Shown here piece by piece: positions 8,035 to 17,477 of a stretch of DNA of 32,684 nucleotides. Source of the stretch: Verrucomicrobiaceae bacterium (lineage in GTDB: Bacteria; Verrucomicrobiota; Verrucomicrobiia; Verrucomicrobiales; Verrucomicrobiaceae); contig JAEUHJ010000170.1 in assembly GCA_016795375.1 (NCBI GenBank), forward strand, positions 1 through 32,684, written 5' to 3'. The translations under genes and the position numbers were made by a program. Under the pieces are notes generated by a model. The model worked only from the letters and a program-made list of their open reading frames with translations. It did no database searches and was not told the DNA's origin. Numbering within the stretch: position 1 is the first letter of the stretch; each line of letters begins with the position of its first letter.

Positions 8035-9279
8035 TCACAGGCGCCGGATCGCAGCGGCAAAAGCTCCATCCATCTGGTCTTCGGACGGGAAGCTGTGACG
8101 GACTTTGATGGGTTCGAAGCCGCCTGTGGATTCAAGGACGCTGGCGACGAGCTGTTCGTTTTCGGCCGGGTCGATGCTGCAGGTGCTGTAAACGAGGATG
8201 CCGCCAGGTTTGAGGGCACGCAGGCCGTTTTGCAGCAGACGCACCTGTGTTTGTGCCTGTGCTGTGATGTCGTCAGGGTGCATACGCCAGCGCACATCGA
8301 CACGACGGCGCATGACGCCGGTGTTTGAGCATGGCACGTCGAGCAGGATGCGGTCGAAACCTTCACCCACAAAGGCGGGCGGTGTGTCCTGTGACCAGTC
8401 GTGCTGTTCGATGCGCGTGTTGGTGACGCGGAGGCGCTTGAGATTTTCATCAAGGCGGCGCAACCGGCCCGGCGAGATGTCGCAGGCGGTGATTTCGCCG
8501 CTATTGTCCATGAGCTGTGCGAGCAGGGCCGTTTTGCCGCCGGGGGCGGCGCAGGCATCGAGCACACGCTGGCCGTGTTGCGGCGCGAGCAGATGCGGGG
8601 CGAGCGCGGTGCTCGGGTCCTGCATGTAAACTTTGCCCGCGGCCAGCTCCTCGCGCGGCAGGTTCTCGCAGACGATGAAATCATCTGGCGCGGCGGTCAT
8701 GGCGGGGTGCAGGCGGTTGATACGGGCGCTGATCGGCGCGGGCCGCTGGTTCCATTCGCAGAGAGCGGTGGTTTTTCCCACACCGAACAGGCTGATCCAG
8801 CGCTCGATGAGCCATTTCGGATGCGAAGTGCGCGTCTCGAGCGGCAAGGCGGCGACCTGGGTTTGAAGCTCGGCGGATTCGCGGCAGGCGCGACGCAACA
8901 CGGCATTGATGAGGCTGCGCGCACGACCAGTGGCGGCGACAGTTTCGTTCACGGCGGCGTGTTCAGACACTTTCAGAATCAAAAGCTGGCACAGGCCGAT
9001 GCGAAGCCCCCAGCGGCTGCGGTGGTCGAGGTGCTTCTGACCGGTGAGCACACCGATCCAGTGGTCGAGCAGCGAGAGATTTCGCAGCGTGGTGAGCACG
9101 ATGTCACGCAGAAAGGCCGCGTCAGGTCCGGTGATGCCGCATTCGCGTTGGGCGCGCTCGAGCAGGTCTGCGGCAAAGCGGTCTCCGGAGGCCCATTCGC
9201 CAAGAACATCGAGCGCCAGGCCGCGAATCGGCGCAGGCTGAGAACGGCGGGAACGTGATGGCGGGATACCTGGTGACAT
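8035..9279 (-). CDS. rsmB: 16S rRNA (cytosine-C5) methyltransferase, RsmB/Sun type
   Basis: A 414-residue SAM-dependent methyltransferase of the RsmB (Sun/Fmu) family, which methylates C967 of 16S rRNA in E. coli. Residues 15-135 form the NusB-like RNA-binding domain (AAFLRDIVLTTLRNLSLLDHWI, AVNETV, LINAVLRR). The catalytic domain has the SAM loop DACAAPGGKT (241-250) and the two family cysteines, C317 in DVPCSNTG and C367 in YSTCSIDP. I place the start at ATG 9279 because the 54 in-frame residues upstream do not resemble the family. The sigma factor gene follows after 60 nt, so co-transcription is possible. The exact target position in this organism is inferred. Confidence 0.9.
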   Translation of the reverse strand: MSPGIPPSRSRRSQPAPIRGLALDVLGEWASGDRFAADLLERAQRECGITGPDAAFLRDIVLTTLRNLSLLDHWIGVLTGQKHLDHRSRWGLRIGLCQLLILKVSEHAAVNETVAATGRARSLINAVLRRACRESAELQTQVAALPLETRTSHPKWLIERWISLFGVGKTTALCEWNQRPAPISARINRLHPAMTAAPDDFIVCENLPREELAAGKVYMQDPSTALAPHLLAPQHGQRVLDACAAPGGKTALLAQLMDNSGEITACDISPGRLRRLDENLKRLRVTNTRIEQHDWSQDTPPAFVGEGFDRILLDVPCSNTGVMRRRVDVRWRMHPDDITAQAQTQVRLLQNGLRALKPGGILVYSTCSIDPAENEQLVASVLESTGGFEPIKVRHSFPSEDQMDGAFAAAIRRL

Positions 9280-9436
9280 GCGGGAGTAGCAATGGCCTGG
9301 AATGATGGATGAGTAAACCGAATGGCGAAACATGCCCTCGTCCACCTCTGAAAACCACCAATTCTCACAACTGCGCGCGCAAATCTTAAGCATCATGAGT
9401 TCATCTCTCAGGCTGCCTCCTAACATCAACCCAGCC

Positions 9437-9462
9437 TTCAAGGGGGGGGTTCATCCCTTGAA
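9437..9462. promoter_or_regulatory. inverted repeat between rsmB and the efflux operon
   Basis: TTCAAGGG and CCCTTGAA form a perfect 8-bp inverted repeat with a 10-nt spacer, in the 286-nt gap between the divergent rsmB-type gene and the efflux adaptor gene. The symmetry and position suit an operator for a dimeric regulator, but a hairpin role is equally possible and no regulator gene is adjacent. Confidence 0.35.
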
Positions 9463-9497
9463 AATTGGAGCACTGGGAGGCTGACAGGCATGAAAAA

Positions 9498-9510
9498 CCC
9501 CCTCAGGGGG
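9498..9510. repeat. short GC hairpin upstream of efflux operon
   Basis: CCCCC TCA GGGGG, a 5-bp stem with a three-base loop, 55 nt before the adaptor start codon. It may lie in the 5' leader of the efflux transcript. No function can be read from it. Confidence 0.3.
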
Positions 9511-9565
9511 CGATGGAAACCGCCAAGGCCCGTGTGGTTATGTCGCCACATCCCCAAAACCTGAA

Positions 9566-10678
9566 ATGCCAAACATCGTCACCTGGAAATCATTCATGTC
9601 CGCCGGCCTGCTGGCCAGCCTCGCCTTGAGCAGTTGCCATCAAAAAGAAGCAGCGCACGAGGAACACGAAGAACACGAGACCTCCAAACTCATCGTCACC
9701 CGGCCGCTGAAGCAGGACACGACGGTCACGCGCGAATACGTCTGCCAGATTCATTCGCGGAGCAACATCGAGCTGCGGGCGCTGGAGCGTGGCTACCTTG
9801 AGGCGACCTACGTCAAGGAAGGACAGCATGTGAACCAAGGCGATCCCATGTTCAAAATCCTCCCTTTGATTTACCAGGCGGAACTCCGGAGCGCGGAGGC
9901 CGAGGCGAGAGTCGCCGAGGTGGAATACCTGAACACCAAGCGCCTGACGGACAACAAGGTGGTGTCCGAGCAGGAGCTCGCCATTGCGAAAGCCAAGCTG
10001 GAGAAAGTGCAGGCGGAGGTGAATCTGGCCCAGGCGCATCTCGGCTTCACGGACATCAAGGCGCCTTTCCAGGGCTTGATGGACCGGCTGCATGTGCGGC
10101 AGGGCAGCCTGGTGGACGAGGGAGACCTGCTGACCACGCTCTCTGACAACAGCGAGATGTGGGTCTATTTCAACGTGCCTGAGGCGGAGTACCTGGACTA
10201 CGTCACAGAGAATCAATCGAAAGACCACGGCAACGTCAGCCTCCTGATGGCCAACGGGGAGACATTCAAGCATGCAGGCAAGATCAACACGATCGAGGCC
10301 GAATTTAACAACGAAACCGGAACCATTCCATTCCGCGCGGACTTCCCGAACCCCGAAGGTCTTCTCAGACACGGCGAGACGGGAAACATCCGGATGAGCA
10401 AGGTGATCAAGGGGGCTGTGGTGATACCCCAAAAGGCCACATTCGAGATTCTCGACCATCATTATGTGTTCATCGTGGGCAAAGACGACGTGGTCGTGCA
10501 ACAACGCGTCCACATCAGCGAGGAACTGGAAGATCTCTTCATCATCAGCAATGGCGTGACTGAGAATGACAAGATCGTCCTCGAAGGTCTGCGTCATGCC
10601 CAGAGCGGAAAAAAGGCCGAATATGAGTTCGAGGAGCCGGAGAAGGCTTTCAAGCACCTGAAGCTGCGGGCGGAATAA
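9566..10678 (+). CDS. RND efflux periplasmic adaptor (membrane fusion protein, AcrA/HlyD type)
   Basis: A 370-residue membrane fusion protein that links the inner-membrane RND pump to the outer-membrane channel encoded downstream. The N-terminus is a lipoprotein signal with lipobox LSSC (Cys 24), followed by an unusual His/Glu run (HEEHEEHE) before the folded part. Then come the first beta-barrel/lipoyl strand (ELRALERGYLEATYVKEGQHVNQGDPMF), an alpha-helical hairpin (about residues 110-155), the second lipoyl half (FTDIKAPFQGLMDRLHVRQG) and the C-terminal beta-barrel and membrane-proximal domains. It is first of three genes in one orientation; the pump gene follows after 15 nt. The substrate cannot be told from the sequence. 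Confidence 0.93.
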   Translation: MPNIVTWKSFMSAGLLASLALSSCHQKEAAHEEHEEHETSKLIVTRPLKQDTTVTREYVCQIHSRSNIELRALERGYLEATYVKEGQHVNQGDPMFKILPLIYQAELRSAEAEARVAEVEYLNTKRLTDNKVVSEQELAIAKAKLEKVQAEVNLAQAHLGFTDIKAPFQGLMDRLHVRQGSLVDEGDLLTTLSDNSEMWVYFNVPEAEYLDYVTENQSKDHGNVSLLMANGETFKHAGKINTIEAEFNNETGTIPFRADFPNPEGLLRHGETGNIRMSKVIKGAVVIPQKATFEILDHHYVFIVGKDDVVVQQRVHISEELEDLFIISNGVTENDKIVLEGLRHAQSGKKAEYEFEEPEKAFKHLKLRAE

Positions 10679-10693
10679 CCGGAGGACCAGACC

Positions 10694-13600
10694 ATGTTCA
10701 CCAAAATCCTGCACCGGCCGGCGCTGGCCATTGTGATCTCCCTGCTCATCCTGTTCCTGGGCGGCCTCTCTATTTTCACCCTTCCCATCTCCCAGTTTCC
10801 TGACGTGGCTCCGGTGGTGGTGATGGTCACCCTCGACTATCCGGGGGCGAGCGCGAAGGTGCTCGAGGAGTCATGCCTCATCCCGTTGGAACGTTCGATC
10901 AACGGCGTGCCGAACATGAAGTACATGACCTCCGACGCCACCAGCGCTGGTGAGGCGACCATCCAGGTGATCTTCCACATGGGCACGGACCCGAACCAGG
11001 CGACGGTGAACGTGATGAACCGCGTGAACCAGGTGATGAGCCGCCTGCCCCCGCTGGTGCAACGTGAGGGCGTCATCGTGAACAACCTGACGCCGAACAT
11101 GCTGATGTATGTGAACTTGTACAGCGAGGACAAGAACGCGGACATGCAGTTCCTGTTCAACTACGGCTACATCAACCTCATCCCGGAATTGAGCCGCATC
11201 CGCGGTGTCGGCTCCGCCAAGATTCTCGGCACCCGCCAGTATGCGATGCGCATCTGGCTGAAACCGGACCGCATGCGCGCCTACAACATCTCCACTGAAA
11301 AGGTGATGGAGTCCCTCATGGAGCAGAGCGTCATCGGATCGCCTGGCAGGCTCGGACGCGCCGACAGCAAGACCTCCCAGGCGCTGGAATATGTGCTCAC
11401 CTACTCAGGAAGGTTCAATGACGTGAAGCAATATGAGGACGTCATCCTGCGGGCGACGGAAAATGGCGAGCTGCTGAGGCTGAAGGATGTGGCCACAGTC
11501 GAACTGGGCAGCGAGTTCTACGACCTCTACTCGGACCTCGACGGCAAACCCTCCGCCGCCATCGTGATCAAGCAGAGCTTTGGCAGCAACGCCCATGAGG
11601 TGATCAAGGAGATCAAGGCGAAGCTGGCGGAGTTCAAATCGAAGTCCTTCCCCGGCGGGATGGACTACAAGATCAGCTACGACGTCTCCAACTTCCTCGA
11701 CGCCTCGATTGAGAAGGTGCTGCACACACTGCTGGAGGCATTCATCCTCGTGGCTCTCGTTGTGTTCGTCTTCCTCGGGGACTGGCGCTCCACGCTCATC
11801 CCCACGCTGGCGGTGCCGGTGTCCCTCGTCGGCGCCTTCTTTTTGATGCAGATGTTTGGCGTGACGATCAATCTCATCACGCTCTTCGCCCTCGTGCTCG
11901 CCATCGGCATCGTGGTGGACAATGCCATCGTCGTCGTCGAGGCCGTGCATGCGAAAATGCATGGCAAGGACAACCTGACCCCCTACGCGGCGACAAAGGT
12001 GGTTCTCCATGAGATCGCCGGCGTCATCATTGCCATCACCCTCGTGATGACCGCGGTGTTTGTTCCTGTCACGTTCATGTCCGGCCCGGTCGGCGTTTTC
12101 TACCGGCAGTTCTCCATCACCATGGCGGTGGCCATCGTGCTCTCAGGCGTCATGGCGCTCACTCTCGCCCCCGTGTTGTGCGCGATGCTCTTGAAAAAGC
12201 CCGACCACGGCCACGAGCGGAAATGGCGGGGTCCTGTTGCCTTGCTGCTCGACGCCTTCAACCGTGTCTTCGAAAAAATCACGGACATGTACGAGGCCTT
12301 GCTCAAAAGGGTCGCCCATCGCTGGATTCTGACGCTCCTCGTCCTGGCGGCGGCCGGCGCGGCCACATACGCCATCAACGAGAAACTGCCTGCCGGCTTC
12401 ATCCCGGCGGAGGACCAAGGCATGATCTACGCCATCCTGCAGACGCCGCCGGGATCGACCCTGGAACGCACATATGCGAAATCACGCGAGCTGCAATTGA
12501 TCGCCAAGAGCATCGAGGGCGTCGAATCCGTCTCTGCCCTGGCGGGTTACGAAGTGCTGACCGAAGGGCGTGGTTCCAACGCAGGCACCTGCCTGATCAA
12601 CCTCAAAAACTGGTCTGACCGCAAGCTCACCGCCCCGCAAATCATCGCGGAGCTGGAGGAGAAGTGCAAAGAAATCGCCGGTGCGCAGCTTGAGTTCTAC
12701 GAACCTCCGGCCGTGCCTGGCTACGGCGCGGCAGGTGGCTTCTCCCTGCGTCTGCTCGACAAGAGCAACACGGGCGACTACGACCGCCTGCAAGTCGTGA
12801 ACAACGAGTTCATGGAGGCGTTGCACAAGCGCAAGGAGCTGCGCGGCCTGTTCACCTTCTTCAGCGCCAGCTACCCGCAGCAGGAGATCATCATCGACAA
12901 CAAGGTTGCCATGCAAAAGGGCGTCTCCATCGGCAAGGCAATGGACAATCTCGGCATCCTCATCGGGTCCACCTACGAGCAGGGCTTCATCAAGTTCGGC
13001 CAGTTCTTCAAGCTCTACGTCCAGGCCCATCCTAAATACCGCAAACTTCCAAAAGACCTCGATGACCTCTATGTGGCCAATGAGAGCGGGGAGATGGTGC
13101 CTTACTCGGCCTTCATGAAGCTCGTGCCAAAACAGGGATTGAACGAGATCACCCGTTACAACGCCTACCCAGCCCCGTCCATCCAGGGCGCCCCGGCGGA
13201 AGGCTTCAGCAGCGGCGATGCGATCAAGGCGATCCAGGAGGTGGCGGCACAGACTCTGCCGCGCGGCTATGACATCGGCTGGGCAGGCCTCTCTTTCGAC
13301 GAAGTGGGGCGCGGCAACGAGGCGCTCTACATCTTCATCATCGTACTGGCCTTCGTCTATCTCGTGCTCGTGGGCCAGTATGAGAGCTTCATGCTGCCGC
13401 TGGCGGTGATCCTGTCGCTGCCCATCGGAGTCATGGGATCCTTCCTGCTGCTGAAAGCCATGGGTCTGGACAATGACATCTACGCGCAGGTGGGCATCAT
13501 CATGCTCGTGGGCCTTCTGGGCAAGAACGCCATCCTCATCGTGGAGTTCGCCGCGCAACGGCATCAAGAGGGGCTTTCCATCTTCGATGCGGCCATTGAA

Positions 13601-13873
13601 GGCTCCAAGGTGCGCCTGCGCCCGATTCTCATGACCTCCTTTGCTTTCATCGCCGGCATGGTTCCGCTGCTGCGCGCGCATGGCGCCGGGGCCATCGCCA
13701 ACAAGACCATCGGCGCTTCCGCCGCCGGCGGCATGCTCCTGGGCACGGTGATGGGCCTGCTGGTGGTGCCAGGCCTCTATTACATTTTCGCCCACCTCTC
13801 GGATCGTGGCAAGCTCCTCCCTGACGAGCACGACATGCCGCTGAGCGAACTCCCTGAGCACAAGCACGACTGA
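10694..13873 (+). CDS. RND efflux pump, HAE1 (AcrB-like) family
   Basis: A 1059-residue inner-membrane proton-driven exporter with the usual twelve-helix, two-docking-domain organisation. N-terminal helix LAIVISLLILFLGGLSI, pore-domain start SQFPDVAPVVVMVTLDYPGA, and the TM10 motif GLLGKNAILIVEF (K944, equivalent to AcrB K940) are clear. In the TM4 proton-relay motif the usual Asp-Asp pair reads Asp-Asn (D409, N410 in GIVVDNAIVVVE). A good Shine-Dalgarno (GGAGGA, 10681-10686) lies 7 nt before ATG 10694. Two nucleotides separate its stop from the outer-membrane channel gene, indicating translational coupling. The HAE1 type suggests export of drugs, detergents or other hydrophobic compounds; metal-pump (CzcA) signatures are absent. 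Confidence 0.95.
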   Translation: MFTKILHRPALAIVISLLILFLGGLSIFTLPISQFPDVAPVVVMVTLDYPGASAKVLEESCLIPLERSINGVPNMKYMTSDATSAGEATIQVIFHMGTDPNQATVNVMNRVNQVMSRLPPLVQREGVIVNNLTPNMLMYVNLYSEDKNADMQFLFNYGYINLIPELSRIRGVGSAKILGTRQYAMRIWLKPDRMRAYNISTEKVMESLMEQSVIGSPGRLGRADSKTSQALEYVLTYSGRFNDVKQYEDVILRATENGELLRLKDVATVELGSEFYDLYSDLDGKPSAAIVIKQSFGSNAHEVIKEIKAKLAEFKSKSFPGGMDYKISYDVSNFLDASIEKVLHTLLEAFILVALVVFVFLGDWRSTLIPTLAVPVSLVGAFFLMQMFGVTINLITLFALVLAIGIVVDNAIVVVEAVHAKMHGKDNLTPYAATKVVLHEIAGVIIAITLVMTAVFVPVTFMSGPVGVFYRQFSITMAVAIVLSGVMALTLAPVLCAMLLKKPDHGHERKWRGPVALLLDAFNRVFEKITDMYEALLKRVAHRWILTLLVLAAAGAATYAINEKLPAGFIPAEDQGMIYAILQTPPGSTLERTYAKSRELQLIAKSIEGVESVSALAGYEVLTEGRGSNAGTCLINLKNWSDRKLTAPQIIAELEEKCKEIAGAQLEFYEPPAVPGYGAAGGFSLRLLDKSNTGDYDRLQVVNNEFMEALHKRKELRGLFTFFSASYPQQEIIIDNKVAMQKGVSIGKAMDNLGILIGSTYEQGFIKFGQFFKLYVQAHPKYRKLPKDLDDLYVANESGEMVPYSAFMKLVPKQGLNEITRYNAYPAPSIQGAPAEGFSSGDAIKAIQEVAAQTLPRGYDIGWAGLSFDEVGRGNEALYIFIIVLAFVYLVLVGQYESFMLPLAVILSLPIGVMGSFLLLKAMGLDNDIYAQVGIIMLVGLLGKNAILIVEFAAQRHQEGLSIFDAAIEGSKVRLRPILMTSFAFIAGMVPLLRAHGAGAIANKTIGASAAGGMLLGTVMGLLVVPGLYYIFAHLSDRGKLLPDEHDMPLSELPEHKHD

Positions 13874-13874
13874 C

Positions 13875-15395
13875 ATGACAAAGATGAACACCCATTTCCA
13901 AATTCTCGGCACAGCCTGCCTGCTCTCCCTGCTTCCAGCCTGCGTTCCCATGCGCAAGGACGCCCTGCCATCGAGTGATCCTCCCCTGCCCGCGGCGTAC
14001 CCGCTCGCGGGTGGCGCGAAGAGTTCCGCCCTGGTGGGATGGCGCGAATATTTCAAAGATCCCAACCTGACCGCCCTCATCAGCACCGCGTTGTCCAACA
14101 ACCAGGAGCTGAACATCCTGCTGCAGGAGATCTCGGTTTCGAAGAGCGAGGTGTTGGGGCGCAAAGGAGCCATCTTCCCCTTCATCTCATTCGGCGGCGG
14201 GGCCGGCCTGGACAAAGCGGCACGCCACACCCGTGACGGAGCCGTGGAGGAGAACGCCGCCAATGAAATCAAGACGGACAAAAAAATCCCGTCACCGCTT
14301 CCCAATTTCGCCGTCGGCCCCGTCTTTGAATGGGAGGTGGACATCTGGCGGAAACTGCGCAACGAGCGCGACGCGGCGGTACTGCGCTATCTAGCCACCC
14401 AGGAAGGACGAAATTTCATGGTGACGAACATCGTCTCCGAAATCGCGCAAACCTACTACGAGCTGCTGGCTCTGGACAGCCAGATGGCGATTTTGAAGCC
14501 GATGATCGAAATTCAGCAAGCCGCGCTCAAAGCGGTGAAACTGCAGAAGGAGGCCGCGAAAGTGACCGAGCTGGCCGTGAAGCGATTCGAGGCCGAGGTG
14601 CTCAAAAATCAGAGCCATCTCTATGAGGTGCGGCAACAGGTCACCGTCACCGAGAACAGGCTCAACTATCTCGCCGGCCGCTATCCCCAGCGCGTCAGAC
14701 GCAACTCCGCCGGCTTCGAGCACCGGACACTCTCCGGCATCCATGGCGGGCTGCCTGTCGAGCTGCTTCGCAACCGGCCGGACGTCCGCAAGGCGGAGCT
14801 GGAGCTCGTGGCGTCGGGACTTGAGGTGAAGGCCGCCGCCGCCCGCTTCTACCCGTCACTCAACATGTCGGCGGCGCTCGGCTTGCGCGCGTTCTCCCTG
14901 GACAAGGCGTTCAACACCCCGGCGTCGATGGCCTATGAGGCCGCCGCCGGCATGATGGCCCCGCTGATCAACCGCAGCGAGATCAAGGCCGCCTACAACG
15001 GCGCGAGCGCACGCCAGATCGGCGCCATCTACACCTATCAGCAAACCGTGCTGAAAGCCTATATCGAAGTCGTCAACCAGCTCTCGCAGATCAAGAACCT
15101 GAACCAGAGCTACGCACTCAAAAGCCAGCAGGTGCAGGCGCTTTCGGACTCCATCGCCATCGCAGGGCAGCTCTTCACCAACGCCCGCGCGGAATACACC
15201 GAGGTGCTCCTCACCCAGCGCGACGCCCTTGAGTCGAAAATGGAACTCGTCGAGCTCAAGCAGCAGCAGCTCAATGCCTTCGTGAAAGCCTACAAGGCTC
15301 TCGGCGGCGGCTACAACCGGACCGCTGGCGGGCCGAACGGCATCACTTCCATGTCAGTCCCCAGGTCTGCCGGCAAACTCCGCGCCGACTCCTGA
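13875..15395 (+). CDS. outer-membrane efflux lipoprotein, NodT/OprM type
   Basis: A 506-residue TolC-like channel that completes the tripartite efflux system. Residues 1-23 form a lipoprotein signal with lipobox LLPAC. The mature protein has the NodT-family start ([28 protein letters not shown]), two repeated helical-hairpin halves (about residues 50-260 and 280-480), and the [22 protein letters not shown] region near residue 290 that is typical of NodT proteins. The start codon lies just after the pump stop codon, so the three genes form one operon. Two hairpins follow the stop codon. Confidence 0.93.
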   Translation: MTKMNTHFQILGTACLLSLLPACVPMRKDALPSSDPPLPAAYPLAGGAKSSALVGWREYFKDPNLTALISTALSNNQELNILLQEISVSKSEVLGRKGAIFPFISFGGGAGLDKAARHTRDGAVEENAANEIKTDKKIPSPLPNFAVGPVFEWEVDIWRKLRNERDAAVLRYLATQEGRNFMVTNIVSEIAQTYYELLALDSQMAILKPMIEIQQAALKAVKLQKEAAKVTELAVKRFEAEVLKNQSHLYEVRQQVTVTENRLNYLAGRYPQRVRRNSAGFEHRTLSGIHGGLPVELLRNRPDVRKAELELVASGLEVKAAAARFYPSLNMSAALGLRAFSLDKAFNTPASMAYEAAAGMMAPLINRSEIKAAYNGASARQIGAIYTYQQTVLKAYIEVVNQLSQIKNLNQSYALKSQQVQALSDSIAIAGQLFTNARAEYTEVLLTQRDALESKMELVELKQQQLNAFVKAYKALGGGYNRTAGGPNGITSMSVPRSAGKLRADS

Positions 15396-15400
15396 AGCAG

Positions 15401-15440
15401 CCTGGATTATTCATATCCAGGACATCACCGGAGGTGTCCT
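15401..15440 (+). terminator. tandem hairpins after the efflux operon
   Basis: CCTGGAT/ATCCAGG (15401-15407 with 15415-15421, 7 bp, perfect) is followed at once by a weaker hairpin around GGACA...TGTCC with a CC-GGA-GG tip. They begin 5 nt after the stop codon of the last efflux gene. No long T-run follows. Likely the transcript end, but the mechanism is not clear. Confidence 0.45.
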
Positions 15441-15582
15441 CGACACGCATGCGGCGTTGCCTGCGGCTGAATCACAGGAAAACCGCTGGCAGGCTTGCGG
15501 TCTTCGCATGGGCGAAAAATTGCCATTCGACATCTGCCATTCCTTCTCCTTCTTTCACGCCTCAACCCAACTCCACCCCGTC

Positions 15583-16584
15583 ATGCCACGCCCCGTCACC
15601 CTCTTCACCGGCCAGTGGGCCGATCTCTCCTGCGACACGATGATCCAGAAGGCCAAGACCTTCGGCTACGACGGCGTCGAACTCGCCTGCTGGGGCGACC
15701 ACTTTGAAGTGGACAAGGCCGACCAGGCTTACTGCGACGCCAAGCGTGCGAAGCTCAAGGCCGCAGGCATGCAATGCCACGCCATCTCCACCCATCTCGT
15801 CGGCCAGGCCGTGTGCGACAACATCGACGCCCGCCACGCGCAGATTCTCTCCCCCGCGATCTATGGCGACGGCAATCCCGAAGGCGTCCGTCAACGTGCC
15901 GCCGAGGAGCTCATCAAGACCGCGCATGCCGCGAAGCGTTTCGGCGTCAGCGTCGTCAACGGCTTCACCGGCAGCAGCATCTGGCACCTCGTCTATTCCT
16001 TCCCGCCGAATCTCCCCGGCCAGATCGAGGCCGGTTACGCCGACTTCGCGAAGCGCTTCAAGCCCATCCTCGACGAATACCAGAAACTCGGCATCCGCTA
16101 CGCCCTCGAAGTGCATCCCACCGAGATCGCCTTCGACATCGCCAGCGCCGAGCGCGCGCTCCAGGCCGTCGACTACCATCCCGCCTTCGGCTTCAATTAC
16201 GACCCCAGCCACTTCGGCTACCAGGGCGTCGATTATGTGAAGTTCCTCTACAAGTTCAGCGACCGCATCTTCCACGTCCACATGAAGGACGTCTCATGGG
16301 GCATCGGCGACGGCACCGTCGGTGTCTTCGGCGGCCACGTCGATTTCCACAAGCCCAGCCGCTTCTGGGACTTCAAATCCGTCGGCCGCGGCAAGATCAA
16401 CTTCGAGCTCATCATCCGCGCCCTCAACGACATCGGCTACGGTGGCCCACTCTCCGTCGAATGGGAAGACGGCGCGATGGACCGCGAGTTCGGCGCCACC
16501 GAATCCGCCGCCTTCTGCAAGAAAATCGACTTCCCGCCCTCGAAAATCATCTTCGACGCGCAGTTCGCCGAAGCGAGCAAGTAA
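15583..16584 (+). CDS. sugar phosphate isomerase/epimerase family TIM-barrel protein
   Basis: A 333-residue protein of the xylose isomerase-like/AP endonuclease 2 TIM-barrel family, whose members isomerise or epimerise sugars or inosose-type compounds with a divalent metal. Likely metal ligands are E176 (LEVHPTE), D207 and H210 (FNYDPSHF), H231 or H233 (FHVHMKD) and E293/E295 (SVEWED). Start chosen at ATG 15583 ([15 protein letters not shown]), where the first barrel strand begins; an in-frame ATG at 15457 would add 42 residues that look like untranslated sequence. It stands alone, 187 nt after the efflux operon and just before an insertion sequence remnant. The exact substrate is not recognisable. 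Confidence 0.88.
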   Translation: MPRPVTLFTGQWADLSCDTMIQKAKTFGYDGVELACWGDHFEVDKADQAYCDAKRAKLKAAGMQCHAISTHLVGQAVCDNIDARHAQILSPAIYGDGNPEGVRQRAAEELIKTAHAAKRFGVSVVNGFTGSSIWHLVYSFPPNLPGQIEAGYADFAKRFKPILDEYQKLGIRYALEVHPTEIAFDIASAERALQAVDYHPAFGFNYDPSHFGYQGVDYVKFLYKFSDRIFHVHMKDVSWGIGDGTVGVFGGHVDFHKPSRFWDFKSVGRGKINFELIIRALNDIGYGGPLSVEWEDGAMDREFGATESAAFCKKIDFPPSKIIFDAQFAEASK

Positions 16585-16621
16585 AGTGGTCTGAGGTGCT
16601 CCAGGAAAGCGCTGAATAAAA

Positions 16622-17388
16622 CTGGCCTGTCCCCTGAGAAGAGGACAGTTGTAAAATGTAGTTCTGGCTCCGAAACCAGGAGAACAGAACACCACGAAAA
16701 AGAGCAGGCACAGTGAAGAGAAGATCGTGAGCATCCTGCGCGAAGCGCGGGGTGGGACATTGAAGGTCAGGGACGCGTGCGCACTTCACAACATCAGCGA
16801 GCAGACCTGCCACGGGTGGAGGCGCAAGCATGGCGGGATGCAGGTTGACGAGCTGCGCCAGGCGAGGGCGCTGGCGGAGGAACCGAGCGCAGCAACAGCA
16901 AAACGGGCGGCTCAAGCGCATCGTGGCGGACTTGACGGCGCAGATCGACATCTTGAAGGCCATCAACGCAAAAAAATGGTGAGCCCGGCCAGCAAGCGAC
17001 ATGCGGCACGATACGCCATGCCAAGCGTTCCGGGCAGGGCCGCGCAGGTATGCCGTGCACTGGAGCTTGCGCGGTCGGGCTACTACCGGGTGGCGAAGGT
17101 CAGCGCGGAGGCGAGGCACCGACGAGACCGCATCGTGAGGCTGAGCCGTGAGCATCCGCGTCATGGCTGCCGCCGGATCGCGGAGTTACTGCGGCGTGAA
17201 AGCGGTCAGGTGAGCATCCAATGCGTGGCGCATGTGGCGTGGTCGATCCGCGCGGCGGACGTGCCTGGCGTGCTGGAGTCCGCCATGCGCAAGCACGGCA
17301 CGCCGGAGCACATCCGCAGTGACAACGGGCCCGAGATCATCGCGTATGCGATCCCTCTTGGTAACATGAAAGAGACAGGGGGCCGATA
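16622..17388 (+). pseudogene. decayed IS3-family (IS407-like) insertion sequence
   Basis: Remnant of an IS3-family element on +. The OrfA start is recognisable (KKSRHSEEKIVSILREARGG from about 16697) but the initiation ATG is missing; the matching codon at 16694 reads ACG. After RQARALAEE near 16883 the frame shifts, and the OrfA tail (LKRIVADLTAQIDILKAINA, then KKW stop) is read in another frame to about 16982. OrfB begins at VSPASKRHAARY and runs through HGCRRIAELLRRESGQV, then jumps to VAWSIRAADVPGVLESAM and GTPEHIRSDNGPE. The part between, including the first catalytic Asp, is deleted, and the frame ends in unrelated sequence shortly after the DNGPE motif. Possible degenerate ends are TGGCCTGTCCCCTG near 16623 and CAGGGGGCC near 17376. 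Not functional. Confidence 0.8.
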
Positions 17389-17477
17389 GTTGATCGAGGT
17401 GACGTGTAGAAAATGGATGTCAGGGATCAGGGATGAATGGCGCCCAAAGAGGAAGTCGAGTTGAACGAGGTGAACCT

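Noticed and set aside
12482..14362. A 626-codon frame on - across the efflux pump and channel genes
   Set aside because: It crosses the boundary of two well-supported genes of the efflux operon, has His/Glu/Asp-rich shadow composition and no motif.
15457..15582. N-terminal extension of the sugar isomerase gene (42 residues)
   Set aside because: No family resemblance and no ribosome-binding site. The first barrel strand starts just after ATG 15583.
16622..17388. An active IS3-family insertion sequence
   Set aside because: OrfA is frameshifted and lacks its start codon, OrfB has lost its central catalytic region and its C-terminus, and the putative terminal repeats are poor.
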